Part shown: one piece after another, positions 23,978 through 32,292 of the stretch
Layout of the letters: each line of letters starts with the position of its first letter
How positions within the stretch are numbered: position 1 is the first letter of the stretch
DNA from: Actinomycetota bacterium
GTDB taxonomy: Bacteria > Actinomycetota > Acidimicrobiia > Acidimicrobiales > Ilumatobacteraceae
NCBI GenBank assembly: GCA_009924875.1
Contig: RFQQ01000004.1
Location: 1 to 32,501 of the forward strand
Direction of reading: 5' to 3'
Length of the DNA: 32,501 bases
Program-made: the position numbers and the translations under genes
The notes under the pieces: generated by a model
Databases searched by the model: none
The model's input: only the letters and a program-made list of their open reading frames with translations
What the model was told of the DNA's origin: nothing

Positions 23978-23983
23978 ACGCTA
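23978..23983 (-). promoter_or_regulatory. -10 element, leaderless start of the MFS gene
   Basis: TAGCGT on the minus strand followed by seven bases and the GTG at 23970. It decides the short start. Confidence 0.5.
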
Positions 23984-24021
23984 GCCCCAGGATCGCGTCT
24001 CCTTCGGTTTCGGGACGGTGA

Positions 24022-24040
24022 CACACGCTACGGACGTGTG
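24022..24040. repeat. Inverted repeat between divergent genes
   Basis: CACACG (24022-24027) and CGTGTG (24035-24040) form a perfect 6-bp inverted repeat around seven bases. It lies in the 133-base gap between the MFS gene and the small membrane protein gene. It may be a regulator binding site; there is no T-run, so it is not an ordinary terminator. Confidence 0.35.
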
Positions 24041-24103
24041 ACGTTTCCTCGGCGATCTGATTGAGAATGGCGATTCCTCGCCCACGGGCTGATCAGGACG
24101 GGT

Positions 24104-24358
24104 ATGAACAGACCCGTGACCGACATGTCCCTCATCGCCGGAGGCGCCCTCGACGAGCGCTTCGCCACCGACGACACCACCGACCCTTCGGTCGACTGGC
24201 AGGCGGTCGTTCGCCTCGGGATCACGATGAGCACCACCGCCGCGGCCGCAGCCGTCGTCACCCACGCGTCGCTTGGACCGGTCGGCCAAGGGATGCTCGT
24301 GCTCACCGTGATCGGGGTCGGCTTCACCGGCTCCCTGCTGCGCACGCTTCGCGACTGA
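24104..24358 (+). CDS. Small membrane protein of unknown function (84 aa)
   Basis: I do not recognise this gene. The 84-residue product has a short acidic N-terminal region and two hydrophobic segments (about residues 36-53 and 58-78) ending in a basic tail, LLRTLRD. Codon use has the strong third-base G/C preference of its neighbours. The ATG at 24104 has AGGA five bases before it; a GTG at 24116 and an ATG at 24125 are alternatives. It could be cotranscribed with the hydrolase gene 46 bases downstream, although that gene has its own weak -10. Confidence 0.5.
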   Translation: MNRPVTDMSLIAGGALDERFATDDTTDPSVDWQAVVRLGITMSTTAAAAAVVTHASLGPVGQGMLVLTVIGVGFTGSLLRTLRD

Positions 24359-24392
24359 TCCGAACATCTCGTCGGGCCAACGACCAACGTGC

Positions 24393-24398
24393 CACGAT
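24393..24398 (+). promoter_or_regulatory. Weak -10 element before the alpha/beta hydrolase
   Basis: CACGAT followed by six bases and the ATG at 24405. It deviates from TANNNT at the first base, but the spacing fits the other starts. Confidence 0.35.
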
Positions 24399-24404
24399 CG
24401 ACCC

Positions 24405-25112
24405 ATGTCGCACCGGCCCGTACTGCTCATCCACGGCGCTTGGAGTGGGCGATGGTGTTGGGCGGGGCTCCAGACCGAGCTCGAGCGACTCGGTGTTCCC
24501 TCGCACTCGATCGACCTCCCCGGCCACGGCGACTCTCCACTGGCGCTCGGCGACCTAGAGGGTGACGCGCGCGCGGCTGCCGACGCGGCCGCCGCAATCG
24601 GATCCGACGTCGTGCTCGTCGGGCACTCCTATGGCGGGGCGGTCATTACCGGCGCAGCCGCGCAGACCACCGTCTCCCACCTCGTCTACATCGCCGCCTT
24701 CGCCCTCGACGATGGGGAGAGCGTCAACGGTTTCCTTCGGGCGGCTCCCCGCCACCGGGTGGAACTCGCCGACGCGATCCGACCTGGGGAGGACGGAACG
24801 ACCACGCTTGATCCTGAACTCATCGGACCGCTCTTCTACCCCACGCTGAGCGAATCGGAGCGGGAGGCGCTCGCGGCGCGCCACTCACCGCAGCCGAACG
24901 CCGCGATGACCCAAGCGGTCGCCGGAAGCCCTCGTGCGTCGACCCGATCCACCTATGTGCTGTGCCAGCGCGATCGCACCGTGCATCCAGAGCACCAGCG
25001 GATCATGGCCGCACGTTGCGATGAGGTGATCGAACTCGACCGAGATCACTACCCCTACATCGAGGATCCGGTCGAGTCGGCGCGCATCATCGCCCAGATC
25101 GCAGCGCTCTGA
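24405..25112 (+). CDS. Alpha/beta-fold hydrolase (esterase family)
   Basis: A 235-residue cytoplasmic hydrolase. The oxyanion region is LLIHGAWSG, and the nucleophile Ser75 sits in VGHSYGG. The late His is in DRDHYPYIEDP. The fold and these motifs resemble small esterases of the EstC/salicylate-esterase-like group. No lid or signal peptide is seen. The thioesterase gene starts 2 bases after its stop, so the two are cotranscribed and may act on a common acyl compound; the substrate is unknown. Confidence 0.82.
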   Translation: MSHRPVLLIHGAWSGRWCWAGLQTELERLGVPSHSIDLPGHGDSPLALGDLEGDARAAADAAAAIGSDVVLVGHSYGGAVITGAAAQTTVSHLVYIAAFALDDGESVNGFLRAAPRHRVELADAIRPGEDGTTTLDPELIGPLFYPTLSESEREALAARHSPQPNAAMTQAVAGSPRASTRSTYVLCQRDRTVHPEHQRIMAARCDEVIELDRDHYPYIEDPVESARIIAQIAAL

Positions 25113-25114
25113 CG

Positions 25115-25915
25115 ATGACCGGCGAACCCTCCGCGCTCTTCGAGGGGTCGGGAGATCGTTGGGCCCCGACCGAGCTCTCGGCCGGCCCGTGGGATCCCGC
25201 GCACTGTCACGGGGGCCCGCCATCCGCTCTCCTCGCCCGAGCCGTTGAGCATCACGACGCCGAGGGCGTTCAGTGGCAGGTCGCCCGCCTGACCATTGAG
25301 TTGCTCCGACCGATCCGAGTCGGCCACCCGCTACGAGTCACCTCGACAACCGAGCGCTCCGGCCGCCGAATCTCCGTGGTCACCGCGTCGCTTATCGACG
25401 GCGAGAGCGAGGTGGCCGGCGTCCGCGCGCTTCGCATCAGGCGCCGCGAGGACGACCTACCGGACGGGGTTGTGCCCCCCGGCTCGATGCCCGCCTCCGT
25501 CGAGGAGTCGCGGCCCGATGTCGCGGACTTCACCGATGACCGTCCGAGCTACGTCGGGCACGCCTGCGAGTTCCGCTTCGCGAGCGGTGGATGGAATTCT
25601 CTCGGCGCGTGCGCGGTGTGGATTCATCTACGCCACCCGGTTGTCGCCGGGGAGCACCCGAGCGGACTTCAACGGGTCGCCGCGGCCGCTGACTTCGGCA
25701 ACGGGGTCTCGGCCGATGTCGACTTCAACAGCTGGCTCTACATCAACCCGGATCTGACCATCCACCTCGCTCGACCGGCTCACGGCGAATGGATTGGCCT
25801 GAGCGCGTCATCGCATCTGGGTGGCACCGGCACCGGCCTTGCCCATTCGTTGTTGCACGATGACAACGGGCCGCTCGGGTTGAGTCTCCAGAGCCTGCTC
25901 GTCGAGCCGCGCTGA
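25115..25915 (+). CDS. Acyl-CoA thioesterase (TesB-like double hotdog)
   Basis: A 266-residue protein with two hotdog domains. The N-terminal one begins AGPWDPAHCHGGPPSALLARAVE and continues with RLTIELLRPIRVG, typical of the TesB-like thioesterase family in actinobacteria. The C-terminal one ends with SSHLGGTGTGLAHSLLHDDNGPLG, which carries the usual Asp near the end. It should hydrolyse acyl-CoA to free acid and CoA; chain-length preference is not visible. It is probably translated with the hydrolase just upstream and ends 3 bases before the convergent acetoacetyl-CoA synthetase. Confidence 0.82.
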   Translation: MTGEPSALFEGSGDRWAPTELSAGPWDPAHCHGGPPSALLARAVEHHDAEGVQWQVARLTIELLRPIRVGHPLRVTSTTERSGRRISVVTASLIDGESEVAGVRALRIRRREDDLPDGVVPPGSMPASVEESRPDVADFTDDRPSYVGHACEFRFASGGWNSLGACAVWIHLRHPVVAGEHPSGLQRVAAAADFGNGVSADVDFNSWLYINPDLTIHLARPAHGEWIGLSASSHLGGTGTGLAHSLLHDDNGPLGLSLQSLLVEPR

Positions 25916-25918
25916 GGT

Positions 25919-27910
25919 TCAGCGACGCGAGCGCGCCACCTCGACAACCGCGTCGATCGCCGCCGGATCTTTCAGCGCTCCACGGCTTGCGACTACATCG
26001 GGATCGGCGCCCAGCAGGATCTTCTTCACCGGCAGCTCCAACTTCTTGCCGCTCAGCGTTGTGGGGACTGCATCGAGACGGTGCACCTCATCGGGTACAT
26101 GCCGAGGCGACAACTGCGACCGGACAATGGTGCGGATCTCGGCGACAAGATCCGGCGCGACGACCGAACCCTCACCGGGACCGACGACGAAGAGCACGAG
26201 CAGTCCCGGATCGTCGCCGTCCTCGGCCTCGAGATGCACGACGAGTGAGTCCGCCACTCCGGGTACCGATTCGACGACCCGATAGATCTCCGCGGTGCCG
26301 ACCCGCACGCCACCACGGTTGAGCGTCGCGTCGCTGCGACCCGAGATGACGCACGATCCACGATCCGAGAAGGTGACCCAATCCCCGTGCCGCCACATCC
26401 CCGGGTAGTGCTCGAAGTAACTGGCCGAGTACCGGCTCCCATCATCGTCGCCCCAGAAACCGATCGGCATCGACGGCATCGGCTCGGTCACCACGAGCTC
26501 CCCCTGCGAGCCGACGACCTCCCGGCCGTCCTCGTCGAAGGCGGCCACCGCGCAGCCGAGATAGCGCGCGGGAATCTCACCGGTCCACACCGGCGTCATC
26601 GGACTGCCTCCGACGAAGGCGGAGGCGATATCCGTCCCCCCGGAGATCGGTGAGATCAGCGCGGTCGACGACACGTGCTCGTGGATCCAGCGGAATCCCT
26701 CAGGCGGCAGTGGCGCGCCGGTGGAGCCGACGGCGCGAATCGCCGAGAGATCGAACTGCTCCGAGGCCCGGAGGCCCGCGCGGGCGCAGGCCGTGAAGAA
26801 CGGCGCGCCGCCTCCGAACCAGGTCACCCGCTCCTCGGCCGCCAACCGCCAGAGCGTCTCGGTTCCATCGGCGTTGGGATCACCGTCGTAGAGCACGAGC
26901 GTCGAACCGTGGAGCAGTCCGGAGACCAGGTAGTTCCACATCATCCATCCGGTGGTGGTGAACCAGAAGAACCGATCCTCGGGCCCCATGTCGCCGTGGA
27001 GACCCTGGACCTTCAGGTGCTCGAGCAAGACGAGACCTTGGCCGTGAACGATCGGCTTGGGAAGACCGGTGGTTCCCGAGGAGTAGAGGACGTAGAGGGG
27101 ATGCTCCGCCTCACGACGCTCGAACGTGAGCGGGCTGTCCGTCGGCGCTTCCATCACCTCCGACCAGTCGAGCACTGGGACAGTGGCCACCGAGTCAGCC
27201 AGACCCCGATCGAGATAGGCAATCGAAATCACCGCGGACAGCGTCGGCAGCCCAGCACAGATCTCGGCTACCTCATCCTCGCGTCCGACGGCATGACGGC
27301 CGTAGCGATAGCCGTCGACGGCCAGCAGCACCTTGGGCTCCACCTGTGAGAACCGGTCAAGCACGGCGCGCACGCCGAACTCAGGAGCGCATGAGGTCCA
27401 CACCGCCCCGAGGCTCGAGGTCGCGAGGAAGGCAACGATCGTCTCGGGGATGTTCGGCAGATACGCCGCGACCCGGTCGCCGACTCCGATGCCAAGCTCG
27501 ACGAGCGCGGCGCGCGCTCGACGAACCGCGTCGATCAGCTCCGCGCCACTCATCTCGCTGCGATCCCGAGACTGAGAGCGAGAGATGATCGCCGGTCGAG
27601 ACGCTTCGAGGTTACGGAGACAATGCTCGGCGAAATTGGTGCGAGCGCCAGAGAACCAGCGAGCCCCCGGCATCACGCGTCGGTCAAGAATCTGCTCGAG
27701 CACGCCGTCTCCCGCGACATCGAAGAACTCCCAGACCGCCGCCCAGAACTCCTCGAGGCCGTCGCCGGCCGACCACGCCCACAGCGCCTCGTAATCGGGA
27801 AAGCTCCGGCCGGTACGACGCTCGCAAAGATCGATGAACGTTCCGAGCCTCGTTGACTGACGGGCGTCGGCGGGCGGGGTCCAGAGCACCTCAGGGTGTG
27901 TCGCGTTCAC
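25919..27910 (-). CDS. Acetoacetyl-CoA synthetase
   Basis: A 663-residue AMP-forming ligase that activates acetoacetate to acetoacetyl-CoA. It has the AMP-binding motif YVLYSSGTTGLPKPIVHG, the adenylation core WFTTTGWMMWNYL and the C-terminal LSGKKLELPVKK with the catalytic lysine. The N-terminal LWTPPADARQSTRL and the stretch FAEHCLRN are typical of the acetoacetate-CoA ligase subgroup, and the length fits that family (about 650). The ORF is open 431 codons further 5', but only antisense to the dienelactone hydrolase and into tag. I chose the GTG at 27908-27910. An AGGAGG abuts the GTG with no spacing, so it is unlikely to work as a Shine-Dalgarno. Confidence 0.9.
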   Translation of the reverse strand: MNATHPEVLWTPPADARQSTRLGTFIDLCERRTGRSFPDYEALWAWSAGDGLEEFWAAVWEFFDVAGDGVLEQILDRRVMPGARWFSGARTNFAEHCLRNLEASRPAIISRSQSRDRSEMSGAELIDAVRRARAALVELGIGVGDRVAAYLPNIPETIVAFLATSSLGAVWTSCAPEFGVRAVLDRFSQVEPKVLLAVDGYRYGRHAVGREDEVAEICAGLPTLSAVISIAYLDRGLADSVATVPVLDWSEVMEAPTDSPLTFERREAEHPLYVLYSSGTTGLPKPIVHGQGLVLLEHLKVQGLHGDMGPEDRFFWFTTTGWMMWNYLVSGLLHGSTLVLYDGDPNADGTETLWRLAAEERVTWFGGGAPFFTACARAGLRASEQFDLSAIRAVGSTGAPLPPEGFRWIHEHVSSTALISPISGGTDIASAFVGGSPMTPVWTGEIPARYLGCAVAAFDEDGREVVGSQGELVVTEPMPSMPIGFWGDDDGSRYSASYFEHYPGMWRHGDWVTFSDRGSCVISGRSDATLNRGGVRVGTAEIYRVVESVPGVADSLVVHLEAEDGDDPGLLVLFVVGPGEGSVVAPDLVAEIRTIVRSQLSPRHVPDEVHRLDAVPTTLSGKKLELPVKKILLGADPDVVASRGALKDPAAIDAVVEVARSRR

Positions 27911-27916
27911 CCTCCT

Positions 27917-27922
27917 AGTCTG
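27917..27922 (-). promoter_or_regulatory. Weak -10 element before the acetoacetyl-CoA synthetase
   Basis: CAGACT on the minus strand, six bases before the GTG at 27910. It matches the common spacing but not the first base of TANNNT. Confidence 0.35.
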
Positions 27923-27961
27923 ACCGAGGCGCCACCCGACCGACGAGTGTGCGTCGACGAC

Positions 27962-27967
27962 TAGGTT
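27962..27967 (+). promoter_or_regulatory. -10 element, leaderless start of the dienelactone hydrolase
   Basis: TAGGTT followed by six bases and the ATG at 27974. No Shine-Dalgarno. Confidence 0.6.
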
Positions 27968-27973
27968 CGAGTC

Positions 27974-28657
27974 ATGGGCAGGATCGATCTCGACCATGAC
28001 GGCGTCTCGGGCTATCTGGCCGAATCGGTCACCGGCAGCGGGCCCGGCGTCATCGTCGTCCAAGAGTGGTGGGGACTCGATAGCGGGATCATCCAAATCT
28101 GCGATGAGTTGGCGGCCGCCGGCTTCACCGCCCTCGCCCCCGACCTCTACCACGGTGAACTGGCCGGGCATACCGAGATGGATCGCGCTGGCGAACTCAT
28201 GGCCGCTCTCCCTATGGATCGCGCCGCCGCTGATATGAGCGGAGCTGTCGATCACTTGGCTTCGCTCGAGTCGACCAGTGGAGAGGGTGTCGCCGTCATC
28301 GGGTTCTGCATGGGCGGCATGCTCACCTTCGTCCTCGCGGCGCTCCGCCCCGACCTCGTCAAGGTCGCCATCCCGTTCTACGGCTTCCCCTCTGGTGACG
28401 GTCAGCCGGACTACTCGCGTATCTCGGCGGTCATCCGCGGCCACATGGCCGAGCACGACGACTTCTTCCCCCCGTCGGGCGCCGCGGAACTCGAGACCAA
28501 GCTCCGCGCGGCCGGTGTGGACGCCGAGCTCACGGTCCACGAGGGCACCGGTCACGCGTTCATGGCCCCTCACGACGCGCTCGGTACCCAGCGCGCTGAT
28601 CTCGCCGCCGAGATTTGGCCGCAGGTGCACGACCTCATCCGGTCGACGATCCGTTAG
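27974..28657 (+). CDS. Dienelactone hydrolase family protein
   Basis: A 227-residue alpha/beta hydrolase of the DLH family. The triad is Cys112 in GFCMGG, an Asp at 160-161 in EHDDFFPP and His192 in GTGHAF; Glu31 in QEWWGLD is the residue that interacts with the nucleophile in true dienelactone hydrolases. The family hydrolyses dienelactone in chloroaromatic breakdown, but many members serve other lactones or esters, and no aromatic degradation genes are near. Its TAG stop overlaps the TAA of tag on the other strand (TTAG at 28654-28657). Confidence 0.88.
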   Translation: MGRIDLDHDGVSGYLAESVTGSGPGVIVVQEWWGLDSGIIQICDELAAAGFTALAPDLYHGELAGHTEMDRAGELMAALPMDRAAADMSGAVDHLASLESTSGEGVAVIGFCMGGMLTFVLAALRPDLVKVAIPFYGFPSGDGQPDYSRISAVIRGHMAEHDDFFPPSGAAELETKLRAAGVDAELTVHEGTGHAFMAPHDALGTQRADLAAEIWPQVHDLIRSTIR

Positions 28658-29247
28658 GTCTGCCCGGTCTCCACTCGGTAGCAGCCGACCAGATGGTCGT
28701 CGGCGAGTCCCATCGACTGCATGAGGGCGTACATCGTGGTCGGCCCGACGAAGCGCCAACCCCGCCGACGGAGGTCGCGCGACAGCGCAACCGAGGTGTC
28801 GGTGATCGCCGGCACCTCTGACATTGTTCGCGGACGCGGCCGAGCTGGCTCTCGGAACCCCTCGAAGTAGCCGCCCAACGAGCCGAACTCGTCGATCAGC
28901 CCGGAGGCGAGCCGCGCGTTGGCGATTACCGACTCGACTTTGCCGCGATGGCGAATGATCCCCGGGTCGGAAAGCATCTCCGCGACTCGGCGGGCCGGCA
29001 TCGCGGCCACTCGATCCGGCGCGAAATCGTGGAACCAGTGTCTCAGTCGGTCTCGCTTGCGGAGCACCGTCAGCCAGCTGAGACCGGCCTGGAACCCCTC
29101 CAGGCTCACCTTCTCGAACCACTCGACATCCGTGACCGCCGGTCGTCCCCACTCGAGGTCGTGGTAGGCGATGTAGTCGTCGTGCCCGGCGCACCAAGCG
29201 CACCGCCGAAGCCCATCGTTCCCGGTGAACAGGTCGTTTTCCGACAC
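28654..29247 (-). CDS. tag: DNA-3-methyladenine glycosylase I
   Basis: A 197-residue base-excision repair enzyme that removes 3-methyladenine. The zinc ligands follow the E. coli Tag pattern: Cys16 and His29 (RRCAW and IAYHD, 13 apart), then His and Cys in DDHLVGC near the end. The core SLEGFQAGLSWLTVLRKR has the catalytic Glu, and GIIRHRGKVESVIANAR is the helix-hairpin-helix region. The ORF extends to 29436, over the divergent mutase gene; I chose the GTG at 29245-29247, seven bases after TAATGT. Confidence 0.93.
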   Translation of the reverse strand: MSENDLFTGNDGLRRCAWCAGHDDYIAYHDLEWGRPAVTDVEWFEKVSLEGFQAGLSWLTVLRKRDRLRHWFHDFAPDRVAAMPARRVAEMLSDPGIIRHRGKVESVIANARLASGLIDEFGSLGGYFEGFREPARPRPRTMSEVPAITDTSVALSRDLRRRGWRFVGPTTMYALMQSMGLADDHLVGCYRVETGQT

Positions 29248-29254
29248 GCCGGCG

Positions 29255-29260
29255 ACATTA
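29255..29260 (-). promoter_or_regulatory. -10 element, leaderless start of tag
   Basis: TAATGT on the minus strand, seven bases before the GTG at 29247. Confidence 0.55.
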
Positions 29261-29292
29261 GGCCGGCCTTCGCACGCGAACCGCCGAGGGCG

Positions 29293-29298
29293 TAGCCT
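29293..29298 (+). promoter_or_regulatory. -10 element, leaderless start of the mutase operon
   Basis: TAGCCT followed by six bases and the ATG at 29305. It faces the tag promoter in a 57-base gap. Confidence 0.6.
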
Positions 29299-29304
29299 CA
29301 CCCC

Positions 29305-30939
29305 ATGCCGACGCCACGCGAGATCTGGGAGACCGAGTTCGGTGCCGCACCTCGACGCGACGCCGACTTCGAGACGATGTCGGGAATCCCCGTCGAGCCG
29401 GTCTACGGCCCCGACAACGGTGATTTCCCCGGCCAATTCCCCTACACCCGCGGCCCCTACGCGTCGATGTACCGGTCGCGGCTGTGGACGATGCGGATGT
29501 TCGCTGGGTTCGGCACCGCCGAGGACACCAACTGGCGCTTCAAGGAGATCATCCGCGCCGGTGGCGGCGGGCTCTCGACGGCGTTCGATATGCCGACCCT
29601 CCTCGGCATTGACTCCGACGACCCCATGGCGCTCGGCGAGGTGGGCCGTTGCGGAGTTGCGGTCGACACCCTCGCCGACATGGAGGACCTCTACGCCGAC
29701 ATCGACCTCGGCGAGGTCACCACCTCGATGACCATCAACTCACCGGCCGCCGTGATCTTCGCGATGTTCGTCGCCCAGGCCGAGAAAGCGGGCATCCCGC
29801 GCGCCCGCCTCGGCGGAACCCTGCAGAACGACATTCTGAAGGAGTACCAAGCCCAGAAGGAGTTCGTCTTCCCACCGCGGCAGTCAATGCGACTCGTGCG
29901 CGACACGATCGCCTTCACCTCGGCCGAGATGCCGAGATGGCACTCCGTGTCGATCTCGGGCTACCACATCCGCGAGGCCGGCTCGACGGCAGTCGAGGAA
30001 CTCGCCTTCACCCTCGCCAACGGGTTCGCCTACGTCGAGCTGGCGCTCGCCGCCGGCCTCCCAGTCGACGCCTTCGCCCCTCGACTCAGCTTCTTCTTCA
30101 ACGCTCACATCGACTTCTTCGAGGAGATCGCCAAGTACCGCGCGGCCCGGCGCATCTGGGCCCGATGGATGCGCGATCGCTACGGCGCCGAGGACCCTCG
30201 TTCGATGCAGTGCCGATTCCACACCCAGACCGCCGGTGTCTCCCTCACCGCTCAGCAACCTGAGTTGAACATCGCCCGCACCGCTATCGAAGCCCTCGCT
30301 GGAGTGCTCGGTGGCACCCAGAGCCTCCACACCAACTCGATGGATGAGGCGATGGCCCTCCCCACAGAGAAGGCCGCGCGGATCGCGCTGCGCACCCAGC
30401 AGATCATCGCGAACGAGACCAACGTGGCCCACGTCGCCGACCCGCTCGGAGGTTCGCATTACGTCGAGGCGCTCACCGACGAGGTGGAGCGCCAGGCCGA
30501 GGAGATTTTCGCCCACATTGAGGAGCTCGGATCCGGCTCGATGCTCGAGGGAGCGATCAAGGGGATCGAGGAGAACTGGTTCCAGGGTCGCATCACCGAC
30601 TCGGCGTTCGAGCTCGAGCGCAAGGTCAACGAGGGCCGCCGGATCATCGTCGGGGTCAACGCCTTCACGGAGGGCAACGATGAGGAGCAGATTCCGCTTC
30701 TGCGCATCACCAACGAGGATGAGCAGCGTCAGCGAAAGCGCCTCGACGCCGTGCGTGATCGACGCGATACGTCGAAGGTCGATGCCGTGCTCGCGCGGCT
30801 CCGTTCCGAGGCCGCCGACCCGGAGATCAACCTCATGCCGACGCTCATCGAGGCGGCTCAGGCCTACGCGACGCTCGGTGAGATCATGTCGGCCATGGGC
30901 TCAGTGTTCGGACGTCATGTCGAGGTGCCGACGTTCTAA
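29305..30939 (+). CDS. icmA: Coenzyme B12-dependent acyl-CoA mutase large subunit, isobutyryl-CoA type
   Basis: A 544-residue TIM-barrel subunit that lacks its own B12-binding domain. [29 protein letters not shown] and [11 protein letters not shown] are family signatures. At the two positions that set substrate choice, Phe66 (WTMRMF) replaces the Tyr of methylmalonyl-CoA mutase and Gln184 (EYQAQ) replaces its carboxylate-binding Arg. The spacing of 118 residues matches both families. Phe and Gln are the isobutyryl-CoA mutase residues; 2-hydroxyisobutyryl-CoA mutase has Ile and Gln. It should interconvert isobutyryl-CoA and n-butyryl-CoA with the small subunit encoded 24 bases downstream. It is often mislabelled methylmalonyl-CoA mutase. 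No MeaB-type chaperone is in the window. Confidence 0.85.
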   Translation: MPTPREIWETEFGAAPRRDADFETMSGIPVEPVYGPDNGDFPGQFPYTRGPYASMYRSRLWTMRMFAGFGTAEDTNWRFKEIIRAGGGGLSTAFDMPTLLGIDSDDPMALGEVGRCGVAVDTLADMEDLYADIDLGEVTTSMTINSPAAVIFAMFVAQAEKAGIPRARLGGTLQNDILKEYQAQKEFVFPPRQSMRLVRDTIAFTSAEMPRWHSVSISGYHIREAGSTAVEELAFTLANGFAYVELALAAGLPVDAFAPRLSFFFNAHIDFFEEIAKYRAARRIWARWMRDRYGAEDPRSMQCRFHTQTAGVSLTAQQPELNIARTAIEALAGVLGGTQSLHTNSMDEAMALPTEKAARIALRTQQIIANETNVAHVADPLGGSHYVEALTDEVERQAEEIFAHIEELGSGSMLEGAIKGIEENWFQGRITDSAFELERKVNEGRRIIVGVNAFTEGNDEEQIPLLRITNEDEQRQRKRLDAVRDRRDTSKVDAVLARLRSEAADPEINLMPTLIEAAQAYATLGEIMSAMGSVFGRHVEVPTF

Positions 30940-30963
30940 GCGTCGGGTGAGGCGGGGATAGCG

Positions 30964-31365
30964 ATGGCGGGTGAGCGAATCCTGGTGGCCAAGGTTGGCC
31001 TCGACGGTCACGACCGCGGCGTGAAAGTTGTTGCTCGCATCCTCCGCGATGCCGGATTCGAGGTCATCTACACCGGGCTCTTCCAGACTCCGGAGACGGT
31101 CGCCGCGGCCGCCGTCGATGAGGACGTCGACGCGATCGGTCTCTCGATGCTGTCGGGGGCCCACATGACGCTCGCCCCGGCCGTCGTCGAGGCCGTCCGA
31201 GCGCGGGGGGCCGACATCCCGGTCATGGTCGGTGGCATCGTTCCCGACCACGACCTCGAGGAGTTGACGGCCGCCGGGATCAGCGCGGTCTTGACACCAG
31301 GATCGACGGCGGAGCAGATCATCGACGAAGTGCGGCGGGTACTCGACGCCGAGATGACAGGCTGA
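30964..31365 (+). CDS. icmB: B12-binding small subunit of the acyl-CoA mutase
   Basis: A 133-residue cobalamin-binding domain. The base-off/His-on motif D14-x-H16-x-x-G19 is in [10 protein letters not shown], with His16 as lower cobalt ligand; the SxL motif is in GLSMLSGAH and the GG in [10 protein letters not shown]. The size matches IcmB and HcmB (about 136). It binds adenosylcobalamin and pairs with the large subunit upstream. A GGGG run six bases before the ATG may act as ribosome binding site. Confidence 0.9.
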   Translation: MAGERILVAKVGLDGHDRGVKVVARILRDAGFEVIYTGLFQTPETVAAAAVDEDVDAIGLSMLSGAHMTLAPAVVEAVRARGADIPVMVGGIVPDHDLEELTAAGISAVLTPGSTAEQIIDEVRRVLDAEMTG

Positions 31366-31368
31366 TCG

Positions 31369-32292
31369 ATGCCCCTCGACCCCGACGTCGCCGAACTCGT
31401 GAGGGTGCTCGCCGAGACGGGAGCCCCAGCGCTCTCCGATGGCACGGTGGAGGAAGCCCGTCGGAACTACGACTCGGCGCCGAAACCGAACCCGGACCCT
31501 CTCCCCCACGTCGTCGACCTCACCGTTGCCGGCTCCGACGGGGAGGTGCCCATACGTGTCTACGCGGCGGTCTCCGATCCGCGCGACCTCCCGGTGATCG
31601 TGTTCTTCCACGGGGGTGGATGGGTGCTCTCCAGCGTCGACGGACATGACCCGACAGCGCGTCGACTTGCAGTACTCACCGGCGCGCTCGTGGTCTCCGT
31701 CGATTACCGACTCGCACCCGAACATCCCTTCCCAGCTCCACACGACGACTGCTGGACGGTCACCGAATGGCTGAGCCGCGAGGCGGCATCCATCGGAGGC
31801 GATCCCGACAGGATCGCCGTGGCCGGCGACTCCGCGGGCGGGAACCTCGCCGCTGGCGTCGCGATACGAGCTCGTGACGAAGGTCTGACCCTCCGTCATC
31901 AGTGCTTGATCTATCCCTGTATCGACAGCGATCAGGCTCCCTACGCGTCAATGCGCGAGAACGCCGAGGGCTACTTCCTCACCGCGGCCGATATGGACTG
32001 GTTCTGGGACCGCTACGTCGATCCGACTCTCCGCGACGATCCTCGGGCGGTTCCTGCACGCAGTCGTGATCTCTCCGGATTGGCACCAGCACTGGTGCTC
32101 TCCGCCGAGTTCGATCCACTGCGGGACGAGGCGGAGGTATACGCGGCTCGCCTCGCTGCCGCCGGAGTGCCGGTTGAGATGGTCCGCACCCCTGGTGTGG
32201 TGCACGGATTCGTGACCCGCTGGCACACGATGTCTCGGGCGCATGAGGCTCATGAGGTGATCGCCACCGCCGTTCGCCGCGCCTTGGCATGA
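31369..32292 (+). CDS. Alpha/beta hydrolase of the hormone-sensitive lipase (HSL) family
   Basis: A 307-residue esterase. The oxyanion motif HGGGW is at 81-85, the nucleophile Ser155 in GDSAGG, the Asp in SAEFDPLRDE and the His in GVVHGFV. These define the HSL family (type IV esterases), which cleaves short-chain acyl esters. It has no signal peptide. It starts 3 bases after the mutase small subunit, so it belongs to the same operon; it might supply a branched short-chain acid, which is inference. Its stop overlaps the permease start. Confidence 0.88.
   Translation: MPLDPDVAELVRVLAETGAPALSDGTVEEARRNYDSAPKPNPDPLPHVVDLTVAGSDGEVPIRVYAAVSDPRDLPVIVFFHGGGWVLSSVDGHDPTARRLAVLTGALVVSVDYRLAPEHPFPAPHDDCWTVTEWLSREAASIGGDPDRIAVAGDSAGGNLAAGVAIRARDEGLTLRHQCLIYPCIDSDQAPYASMRENAEGYFLTAADMDWFWDRYVDPTLRDDPRAVPARSRDLSGLAPALVLSAEFDPLRDEAEVYAARLAAAGVPVEMVRTPGVVHGFVTRWHTMSRAHEAHEVIATAVRRALA

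Noticed and set aside
24022-24040. Intrinsic terminator for a neighbouring gene
   Set aside because: The hairpin lies between two divergent genes, where no transcript should end, and is not followed by a T-run.
27911-29203. 431-codon N-terminal extension of the acetoacetyl-CoA synthetase frame
   Set aside because: It runs antisense through the dienelactone hydrolase, whose triad and promoter are clear, and into tag in another frame; the known family starts near the GTG at 27910.
29305-30939. Methylmalonyl-CoA mutase as the name for the large mutase subunit
   Set aside because: The carboxylate-binding Tyr and Arg are replaced by Phe66 and Gln184, and the B12 domain is a separate small subunit, as in isobutyryl-CoA mutase.
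30901-31899. 332-codon ORF on the minus strand
   Set aside because: Antisense to the B12-binding subunit and esterase, both of which have complete motifs.
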